Shown in pieces: positions 9,018 to 19,764 of a stretch of DNA of 64,000 nucleotides. Within the stretch, counting starts at the first letter, position 1. Each line of letters opens with the position of its first letter. Made by a program: the position numbers and the translations under genes. The DNA is from Chitinophagaceae bacterium (GTDB lineage: Bacteria; Bacteroidota; Bacteroidia; Chitinophagales; Chitinophagaceae): positions 1-64,000 of the forward strand of contig JADBXP010000004.1 in the NCBI GenBank assembly GCA_020403455.1, in the 5' to 3' direction. Below the pieces are notes generated by a model. It ran no database searches and was not told where the DNA came from. It saw only the letters and a list, made by a program, of their open reading frames with translations.

Positions 9018-11114
9018 ATGAAAAAAATCTTCCTTCTCCTCTTCTTGCCCCTGCAACTCTGTGCCCAACTGACCATGCATGATTTTAAAAATTATGCCTT
9101 CCCCACCGAACTCAAAGCGGGCCGGGGAAATCGGATCGCCTGGGCAATGGATGAAAAGGGTGTTAGAAATGTGTATGCAGCCGCCGGTCCTGATTTTACC
9201 CCCAGGAAAGTAACCGCTTTCACTCAAAACGATGGACAGGAAATTACTTCTCTGCAATTTTCACCCAATGGAGAATGGATCGTATTCGTGCGGGGCGGTG
9301 ACCATGGCGCTAACTATGATGCCTTGCAACCGATACAGGTAGCCGGTGAACCTCAACCTGCCAAAGTATCGGTCTGGTCGGTGCCTTTTGCAGGCGGAAC
9401 TGCCCGTTTGTTATCTGAAGGTGATGGCCCCACCATCCATCCCAACAACCAACAAGTGAGCTTCATCAAATCGGGACAGGTTTTTCAGGTAGCCATTCAA
9501 GGTTCATCGGCTGCGAAATCACTTTTTACCACAAGGGGCAATGTGGGCGCGCTGGAATGGACTTCCGATTCTTCCAATACCAAATTGTTATTTGTGGCGA
9601 ACAGAAATGATCACTCACTGATCGGAATGTATCGCAGCAAGGAAGACGTTATCCAATGGGTAGCCCCCTCCTTCAGCAGAGATCAATCTCCGCGCTGGTC
9701 ACCCGACGGTAAAAAAATAGTATTCATCAGAAGACCGGGAACCGGGGGTCAACCCGATTCCATGTTAGTGAAACCTGCCACCCCCTGGAAAATTGTCATC
9801 GCAGACCCCGAAGCCGGCACCCATCGTACCGTTTGGGAATCCTCGGGTAAAGGAACGGCTTCCTTTCCCACCACCCACGGTGGTGCCAACCTGCACTGGG
9901 CAGCCGGTGATCAACTTGTTTTTCTTTCCTACCAGGATGGATGGCCGCATTTGTACCGCCTTCCCGCCACAGGCGGAAAAGAAACATTGCTCACACCGGG
10001 CAATTTCATGTGCGAGCACATCAGCCTGAGTGCAGATCGCACCACACTCACGTTCAGTGCCAATGCGGGAAAAGATGCCAACGATATCGAAAGAAGACAT
10101 GCAGCAAGTGTTGCAGTGACCGGTGAACCCATGCAGGTGCTCACACCGGGAACCGATGCAGAATGGATGCCGGTAAGTTTATCGGATGGAAAATCGGTTG
10201 CCCTGATCAGCGCAACCGCCAGCAGACCTCCACTGCCTGCCATACTTCCACTGTCAGATAAAAAAATACAATTGCTGGGTGAGAAAGAATGGCTTTCACC
10301 GGAATTCCCATCAAAAGAATTCGTTACACCCATTCCTGTTACCTTCAAAGCAGCTGATGGCGTTCTTGTGCATGCACAATTGTTTCGGCAACCCGGCATC
10401 ACCGGTAAAAGACCCGCTATCGTTTATGTTCATGGTGGTCCTCCCCGCCAAATGCTGCTGAGCTGGCATTATTCAGATTACTATTCCAATGCCTATGCCA
10501 GCAATCAATACCTTGCCCACCTCGGTTTTGTTGTTTTGTCTGTCAACTATCGGCTGGGCATCGGCTATGGATATGCTTTTCACCAACCTGCTAAAGGTGG
10601 TGCTATGGGGGCATCCGAATACCAGGACATCAAAGCAGCCGGTCAATGGTTGCAGCAACAAAGTTTTGTTGACCCGCAACGCATCGGCATCTATGGCGGA
10701 TCCTATGGCGGCTATCTCACAGCTCTGGCTCTGGCGCGTGATTCAAAAATTTTTGCTGCCGGAGTAGATATACATGGCGTACACGACTGGACCATCCAGG
10801 CATCCATGAACGCACAAAATGATAAATTCGAGAAAGCCCCCGACAGAGAACTGGCATTGAAAATTGCCTGGACATCATCTCCCATCTCCGACCTGAGTAA
10901 ATGGACTTCCCCCGTGATGATCATTCATGCCGATGATGACCGCAACGTTCGATTCAATCAAAGCGTTGACCTCGTGAACCGGCTGACGAAAAGAAAAATT
11001 CCCATGGAAACCATGATGATACCCGATGATACCCATCACTGGATGAACCACAACAATGCCGTAGGCGTTTATCAGTCCGCTGCAGAGTTCTTCGTTAAAA
11101 AACTTAAACCCTGA
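9018..11114 (+). CDS. S9-family prolyl oligopeptidase-type peptidase
   Basis: A 698-aa secreted protein with a signal peptide ending near LCAQ. Residues about 30-400 carry repeated TolB/PD40-like beta-propeller phrases such as SPRWSPDGKKIVFI. The C-terminal alpha/beta-hydrolase domain shows the nucleophile elbow GGSYGGY (Ser near 562), an Asp in HADDDRNV (about 639) and a catalytic His in DDTHHW (about 673). This is the standard S9 layout for an exported dipeptidyl- or acylaminoacyl-type peptidase. The next gene begins 4 bp after its stop, so the two form an operon. Confidence 0.92.
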   Translation: MKKIFLLLFLPLQLCAQLTMHDFKNYAFPTELKAGRGNRIAWAMDEKGVRNVYAAAGPDFTPRKVTAFTQNDGQEITSLQFSPNGEWIVFVRGGDHGANYDALQPIQVAGEPQPAKVSVWSVPFAGGTARLLSEGDGPTIHPNNQQVSFIKSGQVFQVAIQGSSAAKSLFTTRGNVGALEWTSDSSNTKLLFVANRNDHSLIGMYRSKEDVIQWVAPSFSRDQSPRWSPDGKKIVFIRRPGTGGQPDSMLVKPATPWKIVIADPEAGTHRTVWESSGKGTASFPTTHGGANLHWAAGDQLVFLSYQDGWPHLYRLPATGGKETLLTPGNFMCEHISLSADRTTLTFSANAGKDANDIERRHAASVAVTGEPMQVLTPGTDAEWMPVSLSDGKSVALISATASRPPLPAILPLSDKKIQLLGEKEWLSPEFPSKEFVTPIPVTFKAADGVLVHAQLFRQPGITGKRPAIVYVHGGPPRQMLLSWHYSDYYSNAYASNQYLAHLGFVVLSVNYRLGIGYGYAFHQPAKGGAMGASEYQDIKAAGQWLQQQSFVDPQRIGIYGGSYGGYLTALALARDSKIFAAGVDIHGVHDWTIQASMNAQNDKFEKAPDRELALKIAWTSSPISDLSKWTSPVMIIHADDDRNVRFNQSVDLVNRLTKRKIPMETMMIPDDTHHWMNHNNAVGVYQSAAEFFVKKLKP

Positions 11115-11118
11115 TCAC

Positions 11119-13320
11119 ATGATCGCACCGATAAAAAAATGGGGCGGCAGTCTTTTGCTCTCCTCACTGTTTTTCATCTCCCATGCCCAAAGTTTTACTC
11201 CTGCAGAAATCTCCCGCTGGGAGAAAAGAGCTTCTGCCACCAACATCATCAGAGACAAGTGGGGCATTGCCCATGTTATGGGAAAAACGGATGCCGATGC
11301 AGTTTTCGGTTTGTTGTATGCCCAGTGTGAAGATGATTTTCCACGGGTTGAAATGAATTACATCGAAAAGCTGGGAAGAATGGCGGAAGTTACAGGAGAG
11401 AAAGACTTGTATGAAGATCTGCTGATACGACTGATCATCGATACCGCCGATGCCAAAAAAGATTTCCAAACGGCCCCTGTCTGGCTGAAATCATTGCTGC
11501 AAGCCTATGCCGATGGCATCAACTACTATTTGTACAAACACCCCGGTGTTCGTCCCGCCTTATTACAAAAATTCGAACCCTGGTTCCCACTGTTGTGGAC
11601 CGACGGAAGCATTGGTGCCATTGATATTGCAGAGATAACCGTGAACGACCTGAAAAAATTCTATGGCAAGGGAGCAGTTGCGCTGAATACAGACACCAAA
11701 AAAACAGATCCGCCAACAGACGGCTCCAATGGCTTTGCTTTTGCACCTTCCATTACCGAATCGGGCAATGCCATTCTTTACATCAATCCGCACACCACTT
11801 TCTATTTCCGCCCGGAAATTTCCATGCAAAGTGATGAAGGCCTGCATGTATATGGTGCAGTCACCTGGGGACAATTCTTCATCTACCAGGGATTCAATGA
11901 ACACTGCGGTTGGATGCATACATCCAGTTACAGCGATGTGGCAGATACCTATCTAGAGAAGGTCAGCAAAAACGAAAAAGGAGAATGGGTCTATGAATAC
12001 AATGGCAAGACACGCCCCGTAACAAACAGGAACATTACTATTTATTACACAGATAAGGGGGTGAAAAAAGAGAAAACTTTTACCGGTTATTTCACGCACC
12101 ACGGACCGGTGATGTCGGAAAAAAACGGACAGTGGATCAGCGTGAGAGCCAATAACCGCGATATCAAAGGATTGATTCAATCCTGGCAACGCACCAAGGC
12201 CACGAATTTTGCCGCCTTCAACCAGGCCATGTCTTTACTGGCCAATACTTCCAACAACACCGTGTATGCTGATGACAAAGGAAACATCGCCTACTGGCAT
12301 GGAAACTTCATGCCGAAAAGAAATCCTGCTTTCAACTGGCAGCAACCCGTGGATGGTTCAGTAATAGCCACCGAATGGCAGGGATTGCATACACTGAATG
12401 AACTCATCACGATAAAAAATCCTGCCAACGGGTGGATACAAAACTGCAATTCCAGTCCCTTCACCGCTGCAGGTCCTCTTAGTCCGATAAAAGAGCGCTT
12501 CCCAAAATACATGGCACCCAATGGAGATAATTTCAGGGGCATACGGGCTGTACAATTGCTCACCCCTGCCAGGAAATACAATCTAGATAAGGTCATCGAA
12601 ACGGGGTATGATACCCACCTGACTGCTTTTGATCTGTTGATACCGGCACTGGAAAAAGCCTGGCGCAAAGGTGACACGACTGAATACCTGTTAAGAGGGG
12701 TGATGCAAACTTTGCTGAGCTGGGACCGCCGCTCCTCTGTTAATTCGGTAGCAACAACAGTGGCCATTGAATGGGCACAAAAATTATGGCCCGTTATATT
12801 AAAGGGCAATGGAGATCCGGAAGAAGATCCGGATGTGGTGGAGAAAACAAAACGATTCTGCGATAAAGCCGATCCTGCTCAAATGTTGGTGCCTCTTCGT
12901 TCCACCATTGCAGAGTTGATGCGGAAGTTCGGAAGCTGGGAAAAGCCCTGGGGGGAAGTCAATCGCTTTCAGCGACTGACGGGCAATATCCGGGAGAGCT
13001 TCGATGACAACCAGCCATCCATACCCTGTGGCTTTGCTGCTTCCACCTGGGGATCTTTGCCTTCCTATGTAAGCAGATCTTATCCCAATACCCGCTTTAG
13101 ATACGGTAATAGTGGAAATAGTTTTGTTTGTGCGGTTGAATTTGGAAAAAAGGTGAAAGCCCGTTCAGTTTTAGCGGGTGGCGTGAACGGAGTGCCTTCC
13201 TCTCCTTATTTCAATAACCAGGGAGAAATGTACACGAAAGGAGAATTCAAGGAAGTGTTGTTCTACAAGGAAGATATTCTGAACAATGCGGTGAAGCAAT
13301 ATCAACCGGGCAAAGAATAA
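11119..13320 (+). CDS. Penicillin acylase family (Ntn-hydrolase) protein
   Basis: A 733-aa protein with a signal peptide (LFFISHAQS). It has the penicillin/acyl-homoserine-lactone acylase layout: an alpha chain of about 200 residues, then DGSNGFAFAP, where the Ser near residue 203 would become the N-terminal nucleophile of the beta chain after self-cleavage. YINPHT follows at the usual distance. The family removes acyl groups from amides such as AHLs, penicillins or N-acyl amino acids. The substrate here is unknown, and quorum quenching is possible but unproven. It begins 4 bp after the S9 peptidase gene and is followed 11 bp later by a DUF2165 gene. Confidence 0.88.
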   Translation: MIAPIKKWGGSLLLSSLFFISHAQSFTPAEISRWEKRASATNIIRDKWGIAHVMGKTDADAVFGLLYAQCEDDFPRVEMNYIEKLGRMAEVTGEKDLYEDLLIRLIIDTADAKKDFQTAPVWLKSLLQAYADGINYYLYKHPGVRPALLQKFEPWFPLLWTDGSIGAIDIAEITVNDLKKFYGKGAVALNTDTKKTDPPTDGSNGFAFAPSITESGNAILYINPHTTFYFRPEISMQSDEGLHVYGAVTWGQFFIYQGFNEHCGWMHTSSYSDVADTYLEKVSKNEKGEWVYEYNGKTRPVTNRNITIYYTDKGVKKEKTFTGYFTHHGPVMSEKNGQWISVRANNRDIKGLIQSWQRTKATNFAAFNQAMSLLANTSNNTVYADDKGNIAYWHGNFMPKRNPAFNWQQPVDGSVIATEWQGLHTLNELITIKNPANGWIQNCNSSPFTAAGPLSPIKERFPKYMAPNGDNFRGIRAVQLLTPARKYNLDKVIETGYDTHLTAFDLLIPALEKAWRKGDTTEYLLRGVMQTLLSWDRRSSVNSVATTVAIEWAQKLWPVILKGNGDPEEDPDVVEKTKRFCDKADPAQMLVPLRSTIAELMRKFGSWEKPWGEVNRFQRLTGNIRESFDDNQPSIPCGFAASTWGSLPSYVSRSYPNTRFRYGNSGNSFVCAVEFGKKVKARSVLAGGVNGVPSSPYFNNQGEMYTKGEFKEVLFYKEDILNNAVKQYQPGKE

Positions 13321-13331
13321 AATATTCATCA

Positions 13332-13856
13332 ATGAATTCCGCTACCCTGCAAGCTTTTCGGTGGATCAAGATCATTTCGGTGGGCTCACTGGGTCTCATG
13401 AGTATGCTGATCTTTCTCGGGAATACCACCGATTATAATTCCAACTACCAGTTCGTTGAACATGTGATGAAGATGGATACGGTATTTCCCAATAGCAGGT
13501 TACTGTACCGTTCGATACAACAACCCTGGGTATATCATACTGCCTATATTTTTTTGATCGCACTGGAACTCATCATTGCGCTCTTATGTATTCACGGCAG
13601 CAGGCAGATGTTCATCAAAAGACGCGAGCCTGCAGCAGTTTTCTTTGAAGCCAAACACCGGGCAGTCATGGGTCTGGGATTGGGCATCTTACTTTGGTTC
13701 ACCGGCTTTGAAGTGATTGGCGGCGAATGGTTCGCCATGTGGCAAAGCAATACATGGAACGGACTTGATAGTGCGAACCGCATCATTTTATTCAAGATGC
13801 TCACGCTGATCCTGCTCTACCTGAAAGAACCTGAATACAAGACCACCAATATTTAG
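13332..13856 (+). CDS. DUF2165 family small integral membrane protein
   Basis: A 174-aa inner-membrane protein with about four hydrophobic segments (near residues 10-30, 70-90, 108-128 and 148-165). The phrase FLGNTTDYNSNYQFVEHVM and the overall spacing match DUF2165. Function of the family is unknown. It is the last gene of the forward run and its stop overlaps the stop of the convergent serine hydrolase by 4 bp, leaving no room for a separate terminator. Confidence 0.75.
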   Translation: MNSATLQAFRWIKIISVGSLGLMSMLIFLGNTTDYNSNYQFVEHVMKMDTVFPNSRLLYRSIQQPWVYHTAYIFLIALELIIALLCIHGSRQMFIKRREPAAVFFEAKHRAVMGLGLGILLWFTGFEVIGGEWFAMWQSNTWNGLDSANRIILFKMLTLILLYLKEPEYKTTNI

Positions 13857-15412
13857 TTCTTTTGAAGCGTGATATGATATTCCTGTATGCGTGCAGGCGT
13901 TTCGGGTGTTAAGGTAAAGCTGATGCGGATGTTTCCCTTTTCACCCTTTTGTATGAAGTAACCCCGCAACTGATTTTCCGGAACCACCTCGCCGACTTCG
14001 AGTATACGACCTGCTGCTGTATAAATGGCTCTTGCTTCTTCGCGAAGTTTGCTCATGTAATAATCATCGAAAAAATTCTCTGCGAAGAAGCCGGTATTGG
14101 CAGCACCGTCCCACTCCGGTAAAAGGCGAACCAGAGCATCTCTTCTCTCCGTCAACACTTTCGAAGGTGGCAAGGTCATAGGTTGTAATCCGGATAAACG
14201 CAACAAGGTGTCCATCACTGCTACGTTGGCAAGACTGGTAGGGGCATAGGTCACATTCCCAAAGAACATCAATCCGATACCATATTCCGGTAACATGACC
14301 CAGTTGCTGCCAAAACCCGGCAACCCGCCGCTATGACCAACAGTTTTTCTTCCCTCACCATCTTCCGCATAACGAAGTCCATAACCATATGCTGCAGTTA
14401 ACGGAATGGCTCTGCCGGAGGGATAGCGATAATTGGCATTCACAGAAGCCAGTCGCCAGGGTTGGTGCATTTCACGCAAACTGCTGCGCTTGAGTGGCCC
14501 AACTTCCGGGTTATTCCGTACCGGCCATGCCTGCAAATGAAAAGCTACATATTTACTGAGTGATTCGATGGAAGTCAGCATGCCACCCATAGCACCCCAT
14601 ACGCCATCACTGAGCAAGGCCTCTTCTTTCCAGTCATTGTTCACCCAGCGATAACCATGTGCCAACAAAGGCGCTGCCACTTTCTTGTATTCCCAGCTAC
14701 TCTGTGCCATGCCTAATGGTTGCCAGATATTTTTTTCTATAAAAGTACTGTAGGGTTGTCCGCTAACTTTTTGAATGATGTATCCCAACAAAGCAAAACC
14801 GAGGTTGCTGTATTCATAGGCAATGCCGGGAACATTGGAGAAACTGATTTTTTGTCGCAACAACTCCAGTAATTGCTGATCGGTATCGGCCAGTTGCCGA
14901 TCGCCCCAGGGATTGTCTTCGGGAAAGCCCGCGGAATGGGTCATCAGGTGCCGAACGGTAATTTCAGGTGCATCGGCAGTGAGTTGCTGTCCTTTTAATT
15001 CAGGAATATATTTGCTCACAGGATCATCTAATTGCAATTTACCCTGGTCTCTCAGTTGAAGGATGGCCATGGCGGTAAAGCTCTTACTCATAGATGCAAT
15101 GCGAAAAACAGAGCGGGTGGTGGCAGGAACTTTTTTATTGATATCCGCCCAGCCGCCACTGCCTGAGAAGATCAGTTTACCATCGGCGACCACGCCGAAT
15201 GCATAGCCCGGAAAATGATTCTTTTCAGCATACTCCCGGTACATTTTTTCTATCAGTGGAAAATAGGCCGTCAATTTTTTCACCCGGTCCTTATCAGCAA
15301 AGTAGGGCGTTGCATAATTGCCGGACTGAGCAGAAAGCTTTACGGCAGTGGTTGAAATCAAAGCGAAGCTGAAAAGCAGGGGGAGGAATGTTTTCCTAAG
15401 AAGTAGTGCCAT
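13853..15412 (-). CDS. Secreted serine hydrolase, class C beta-lactamase-like
   Basis: The track ORF begins at 15529 inside the upstream nth gene. The Met at 15412 is preferred because it directly precedes a good signal peptide (LLRKTFLPLLFSFA) and leaves a 58-bp gap. The 519-aa product has SMSK (SxxK, near residue 107), YSN (about 199) and an HSGG box (about 357), the beta-lactamase/DD-peptidase-like fold. A C-terminal extension of about 130 residues follows the catalytic domain, as in many Bacteroidota esterase or D-aminopeptidase homologues. It is a distant paralogue of the protein at 6499-7575. Confidence 0.85.
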   Translation of the reverse strand: MALLLRKTFLPLLFSFALISTTAVKLSAQSGNYATPYFADKDRVKKLTAYFPLIEKMYREYAEKNHFPGYAFGVVADGKLIFSGSGGWADINKKVPATTRSVFRIASMSKSFTAMAILQLRDQGKLQLDDPVSKYIPELKGQQLTADAPEITVRHLMTHSAGFPEDNPWGDRQLADTDQQLLELLRQKISFSNVPGIAYEYSNLGFALLGYIIQKVSGQPYSTFIEKNIWQPLGMAQSSWEYKKVAAPLLAHGYRWVNNDWKEEALLSDGVWGAMGGMLTSIESLSKYVAFHLQAWPVRNNPEVGPLKRSSLREMHQPWRLASVNANYRYPSGRAIPLTAAYGYGLRYAEDGEGRKTVGHSGGLPGFGSNWVMLPEYGIGLMFFGNVTYAPTSLANVAVMDTLLRLSGLQPMTLPPSKVLTERRDALVRLLPEWDGAANTGFFAENFFDDYYMSKLREEARAIYTAAGRILEVGEVVPENQLRGYFIQKGEKGNIRISFTLTPETPARIQEYHITLQKN

Positions 15413-15470
15413 ACAAATAGAGTTGCTTAAAGCTACTCGTTTTTTTGTTGGCGGAAAAAAGGTATTGAGG

Positions 15471-16268
15471 TTACCCTTTATTAGAGTTGTTTTTAGGTCT
15501 TGATTTTTTTGAAACCGCCTTTTGGGCACTTGCTCTTGGTAGAGTTGCTTTTTTTACAGCAGCTTTTTTTGTAGCATTTCTTTGTGGTGTAGGTTTTTGG
15601 GAAGCGGTTTTTTTGGCTGTAGCTTTTTTGGCGGCAGCCTGATAAAACTTACAGGTATCTTGTAATCCACATGCAGCACATTTCGGATTGCGTGCCGTAC
15701 ACAAATAGCGACCATGGAGGATGAGCCAGTGATGTGCTTTGTGTACGAGGTGACGGGGAATGTGTTGAATCAGTTGTTTTTCTACTGCGAGGGGGGTGGT
15801 TGCTTTTGTGCTGACCAGGCCGATGCGCTTGCTCACGCGAAATACATGGGTATCTACCGCCATGTTGGGTTGCTGGTCGATGACGCTGGTAATAACGTTG
15901 GCGGTTTTTCTTCCCACCCCGGGCAGTTGTACCAATTCCTCGACAGTCAGAGGAACTTCGCCCTTGAATTTCTCCATCAGCAATTCAGCCATCCCGATCA
16001 GGTGTTTGCTTTTGTTGTTGGGGTAGGAAATGCTTCTGATCAGGGCAAAGACATCATCAAATGTGCCGGCGGCCAGTTTTTCCGGGGTAGGATATTTTTT
16101 AAATATAGCCGGTGTTACCATGTTCACCCGCTTGTCGGTGCATTGAGCGGAAAGAATAACTGCTACCAGCAATTCGTAGGGATTGCCGTAAGACAATTCG
16201 GTTTCAGCGATGGGGAATTGTTCATCGAGCCAGGAAAGGGCTTTCGCATATCGGTCTGCCAGCTTCAT
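15471..16268 (-). CDS. nth: Endonuclease III with Lys/Ala-rich C-terminal tail
   Basis: A base-excision-repair DNA glycosylase/AP lyase. The helix-hairpin-helix LPGVGRKTANVI carries the catalytic Lys, and the AVDTHVFRV segment the catalytic Asp. The [4Fe-4S] loop is complete (C-x6-C-x2-C-x5-C in CTARNPKCAACGLQDTC). At 265 aa it exceeds the usual length of about 210-220 because of a 50-residue tail of AKKA/TKKA-type repeats rich in Lys, Ala, Ser and Thr, reminiscent of histone-H1-like tails. I infer that the tail adds non-specific DNA binding. Confidence 0.93.
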   Translation of the reverse strand: MKLADRYAKALSWLDEQFPIAETELSYGNPYELLVAVILSAQCTDKRVNMVTPAIFKKYPTPEKLAAGTFDDVFALIRSISYPNNKSKHLIGMAELLMEKFKGEVPLTVEELVQLPGVGRKTANVITSVIDQQPNMAVDTHVFRVSKRIGLVSTKATTPLAVEKQLIQHIPRHLVHKAHHWLILHGRYLCTARNPKCAACGLQDTCKFYQAAAKKATAKKTASQKPTPQRNATKKAAVKKATLPRASAQKAVSKKSRPKNNSNKG

Positions 16269-16315
16269 GCAGCAAAAATAGCCGATTCGAAGGAGGAATG
16301 ATCAGTGGCCAACTA

Positions 16316-16561
16316 CTACTTACCTGTTTTACGCGATGTGGACTTAATCCCTGCTTTTTGCAATAATTGTTGAATTGATGCCGGGGAAGGAGAGGGCAAT
16401 TTCTTTAGTTCCAATTGATGGAGTGTTCCTTTGAGTTGATTCATGCGTTGAACTATGACCCCTTTCTTTTGGTTCAGCTCTTTTTCTATCAACGCTTTGA
16501 GCACGGGAGGTGCCTCGTTGTAGATATACAGTATAAGATCTTCATCCGTTATTTCCTTCAT
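16316..16561 (-). CDS. Hypothetical 81-aa protein
   Basis: A short, charged, mostly helical protein with no signal peptide or membrane segment. The start (DEDLILYIYNEAPPVLKALI) resembles the N-termini of short Bacteroidota proteins related to anti-sigma-type regulators, and it ends in a basic, Ser/Lys-rich tail. It lies between nth and a FtsB-like gene on the same strand. I do not recognise the family. The orientation and coherent amino-acid composition argue that it is real. Confidence 0.55.
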   Translation of the reverse strand: MKEITDEDLILYIYNEAPPVLKALIEKELNQKKGVIVQRMNQLKGTLHQLELKKLPSPSPASIQQLLQKAGIKSTSRKTGK

Positions 16562-16668
16562 AGTTGCCCGACAATAATCAATGCCGTCGGGTTAGAACGG
16601 AGAATCTGCCCATGATATTGCAGAAAAGGGTTGTAAGGACTTCTTAAAACTGCGAACGAATTTTGGCC

Positions 16669-16974
16669 TTATTTAGTATTCAGAGCAGTAGAATCATCCA
16701 GAATGAACAAGTCTTCTCCCTCCCGCTTCATCATATAACGTTCCCGCGCATACTTTTCTATGGCAGCCGGATTGCTTTGTAAATCGGAGAGGGCACGGCC
16801 GGATTGCTCGATTTCTTTTTGATAAAAAGCTTTTTTGGCTTCCAGTTCCTTCAGCTCTTTTCGGCGCTGTAGTTGCTGAAAGATATCACGCTGGTCGAAG
16901 AACAACAGCCATACCAGGAAAAGGGTAACCGCCAGCAGGTATTTATTGGTAAGAAGTCGGGTATAGCGCTGCAT
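16669..16974 (-). CDS. FtsB/DivIC-like septum formation initiator protein
   Basis: A 101-aa bitopic membrane protein. A single TM helix (about residues 10-28, YLLAVTLFLVWLLFF) is followed by a coiled coil rich in Lys/Glu/Leu, then AIEKYARERYMMKREGEDLF, the conserved C-terminal phrase of the FtsB/DivIC family. In the divisome this protein links FtsL and FtsQ in the periplasm. It is downstream of eno on the same strand, a pairing also seen in other bacteria, which supports the call. Confidence 0.85.
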   Translation of the reverse strand: MQRYTRLLTNKYLLAVTLFLVWLLFFDQRDIFQQLQRRKELKELEAKKAFYQKEIEQSGRALSDLQSNPAAIEKYARERYMMKREGEDLFILDDSTALNTK

Positions 16975-17081
16975 GGTGGAATAGAATATTCAAAGTTAGT
17001 ACAAACCAATTGCCACTACCCTGCAAAAAAATACACAGGTGTTAAAAAGCCCGCAATAAAAAACTTCTCGCAATAGTTCGC

Positions 17082-18377
<1,296 letters not shown>

Positions 18378-18495
18378 TCATTTTTAGTTGGTCAGAATAA
18401 ATTTTATTTGTGCCGCAAGGTAATTAATTGAAACTGGTTAGCGAAAAATACGGCCATTTTCATTGCAAAATGCGGATTTTGTTAGCTTGTAACGT

Positions 18496-19410
18496 CTACG
18501 GCTGCTGTGAAGTCAGCTGTCGAAATACATCTTCGAGTGATGATTCTTCCCGTTGGAAGGACAACAGTGTATATCCTTTTTGAACAGTCCATTGCATCAA
18601 AGCCCTGCTGAGCTGTTCTGCATCTTGCGTGCTGATGCGGTAACGGCCTCCGCCCATAGCAATTAACTGATGAACGCCGGGTACTTCCCTCCATTCCTGC
18701 TCTGCCACTTCCTCTCGCAATTGAACTTCCAGGACCTGTCCGGAGTTCTCTTCCTGCTGCAATTGGCGAATTCTGTTATCGGCCACTACTTTCCCCTGGT
18801 GGAGAATGATCACCCGATCACAGATGGCCTCCACTTCCTGCAAAATATGAGAAGAAAATAAAATGGTTTTGTCAGCACCCTGCTTTCGAATCACCTCCCT
18901 GATTTCTACAATCTGGTTGGGGTCTAGACCACTGGTAGGTTCATCTAATATCAATACCGGCGGATTATGCACCAGTGCTGCTGCCAGTCCGACCCGTTGC
19001 TTGTACCCTTTGGACAATTGTCCGCATTTTTTGTGTGCCTCGCGGGTAAGTCCGGTCATTTCGATGACCTGGTTGATCGCTTTCTCCGGAGCCGGCAGGT
19101 GATGAACACCGGCGATGAATTGCAGATATTCCCGAACATACATGTCGTAATACAGGGGGTTGGCTTCGGGTAAATACCCTATTTTTTTTCGCACTTCCAG
19201 CGGATGCTCTGCCACCGACAAGCCTTCTACCTGAATGGTGCCCGCATCGGGTTGAACGTACCCTGTGATCATTTTGAGTGTGGTGCTTTTTCCGGCACCG
19301 TTGGGACCTAAAAATCCGACGATCTCACCGCGTTGCAGTTCAAAGGACACGCCTCCAACAGCCAGTTGGTTACCATAGCGTTTTTGAATACCTGCAACAA
19401 TAATGGACAT
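18496..19410 (-). CDS. gldA: ABC transporter ATP-binding protein, GldA-like
   Basis: A 304-aa ATPase subunit. Walker A GPNGAGKSTT (about residues 34-43), signature LSKGYKQRV, Walker B VLILDEPTSGLD and the H-loop region SSHILQEVEAI are all intact. A C-terminal domain of about 80 residues follows. Length and wording match GldA, the ATPase partner of GldF/GldG in Bacteroidota gliding motility. No gldF or gldG lies next to it, so the symbol is tentative and a role in another ABC-2-type exporter is possible. Confidence 0.8.
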   Translation of the reverse strand: MSIIVAGIQKRYGNQLAVGGVSFELQRGEIVGFLGPNGAGKSTTLKMITGYVQPDAGTIQVEGLSVAEHPLEVRKKIGYLPEANPLYYDMYVREYLQFIAGVHHLPAPEKAINQVIEMTGLTREAHKKCGQLSKGYKQRVGLAAALVHNPPVLILDEPTSGLDPNQIVEIREVIRKQGADKTILFSSHILQEVEAICDRVIILHQGKVVADNRIRQLQQEENSGQVLEVQLREEVAEQEWREVPGVHQLIAMGGGRYRISTQDAEQLSRALMQWTVQKGYTLLSFQREESSLEDVFRQLTSQQP

Positions 19411-19493
19411 GAAGTTGAATTATTGCCAAAAATACCGCAGAACCGTTGATTCATCGCTGATGAAAACAGATTCAGGGATAAAATAATGTGAAA

Positions 19494-19748
19494 TTATCGA
19501 TCGCCTGAACCAGGAGCATCCGATTCTTCGGGCAGGTGATCATAGGCACCCCGCAGTGCCAAAATGCCGAAGAAAACCATGCCTGCAGCGATGGGTAGCG
19601 CCACCAGCGTAAATATTCCCCATTGGATCCAGGTGTCTGCGACGGGTTTTTCGTGTATTTCAGCAGCTGCGGTTCGGAGGAGAAAATACATGGCAACCGG
19701 TCCCAGTGCTATCCAAAGAATGCCGGCATATCGCTTTACTAAATTCAT
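19494..19748 (-). CDS. Small membrane protein linked to the MHS transporter (DUF6814-like)
   Basis: The track ORF at 19494-20015 starts inside the transporter gene in another frame. The likely start is the ATG at 19748, giving 84 aa. The protein has two TM helices (YAGILWIALGPVAMYFLLR and IFTLVALPIAAGMVFFGILAL) and an acidic tail. It begins 16 bp after the stop of the MFS transporter. Small two-TM partners of this kind follow MFS genes in other Bacteroidota, so an accessory role is plausible. The family name is from memory and moderately sure. Confidence 0.65.
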   Translation of the reverse strand: MNLVKRYAGILWIALGPVAMYFLLRTAAAEIHEKPVADTWIQWGIFTLVALPIAAGMVFFGILALRGAYDHLPEESDAPGSGDR

Positions 19749-19764
19749 AGAATAGTTGTTAGGG

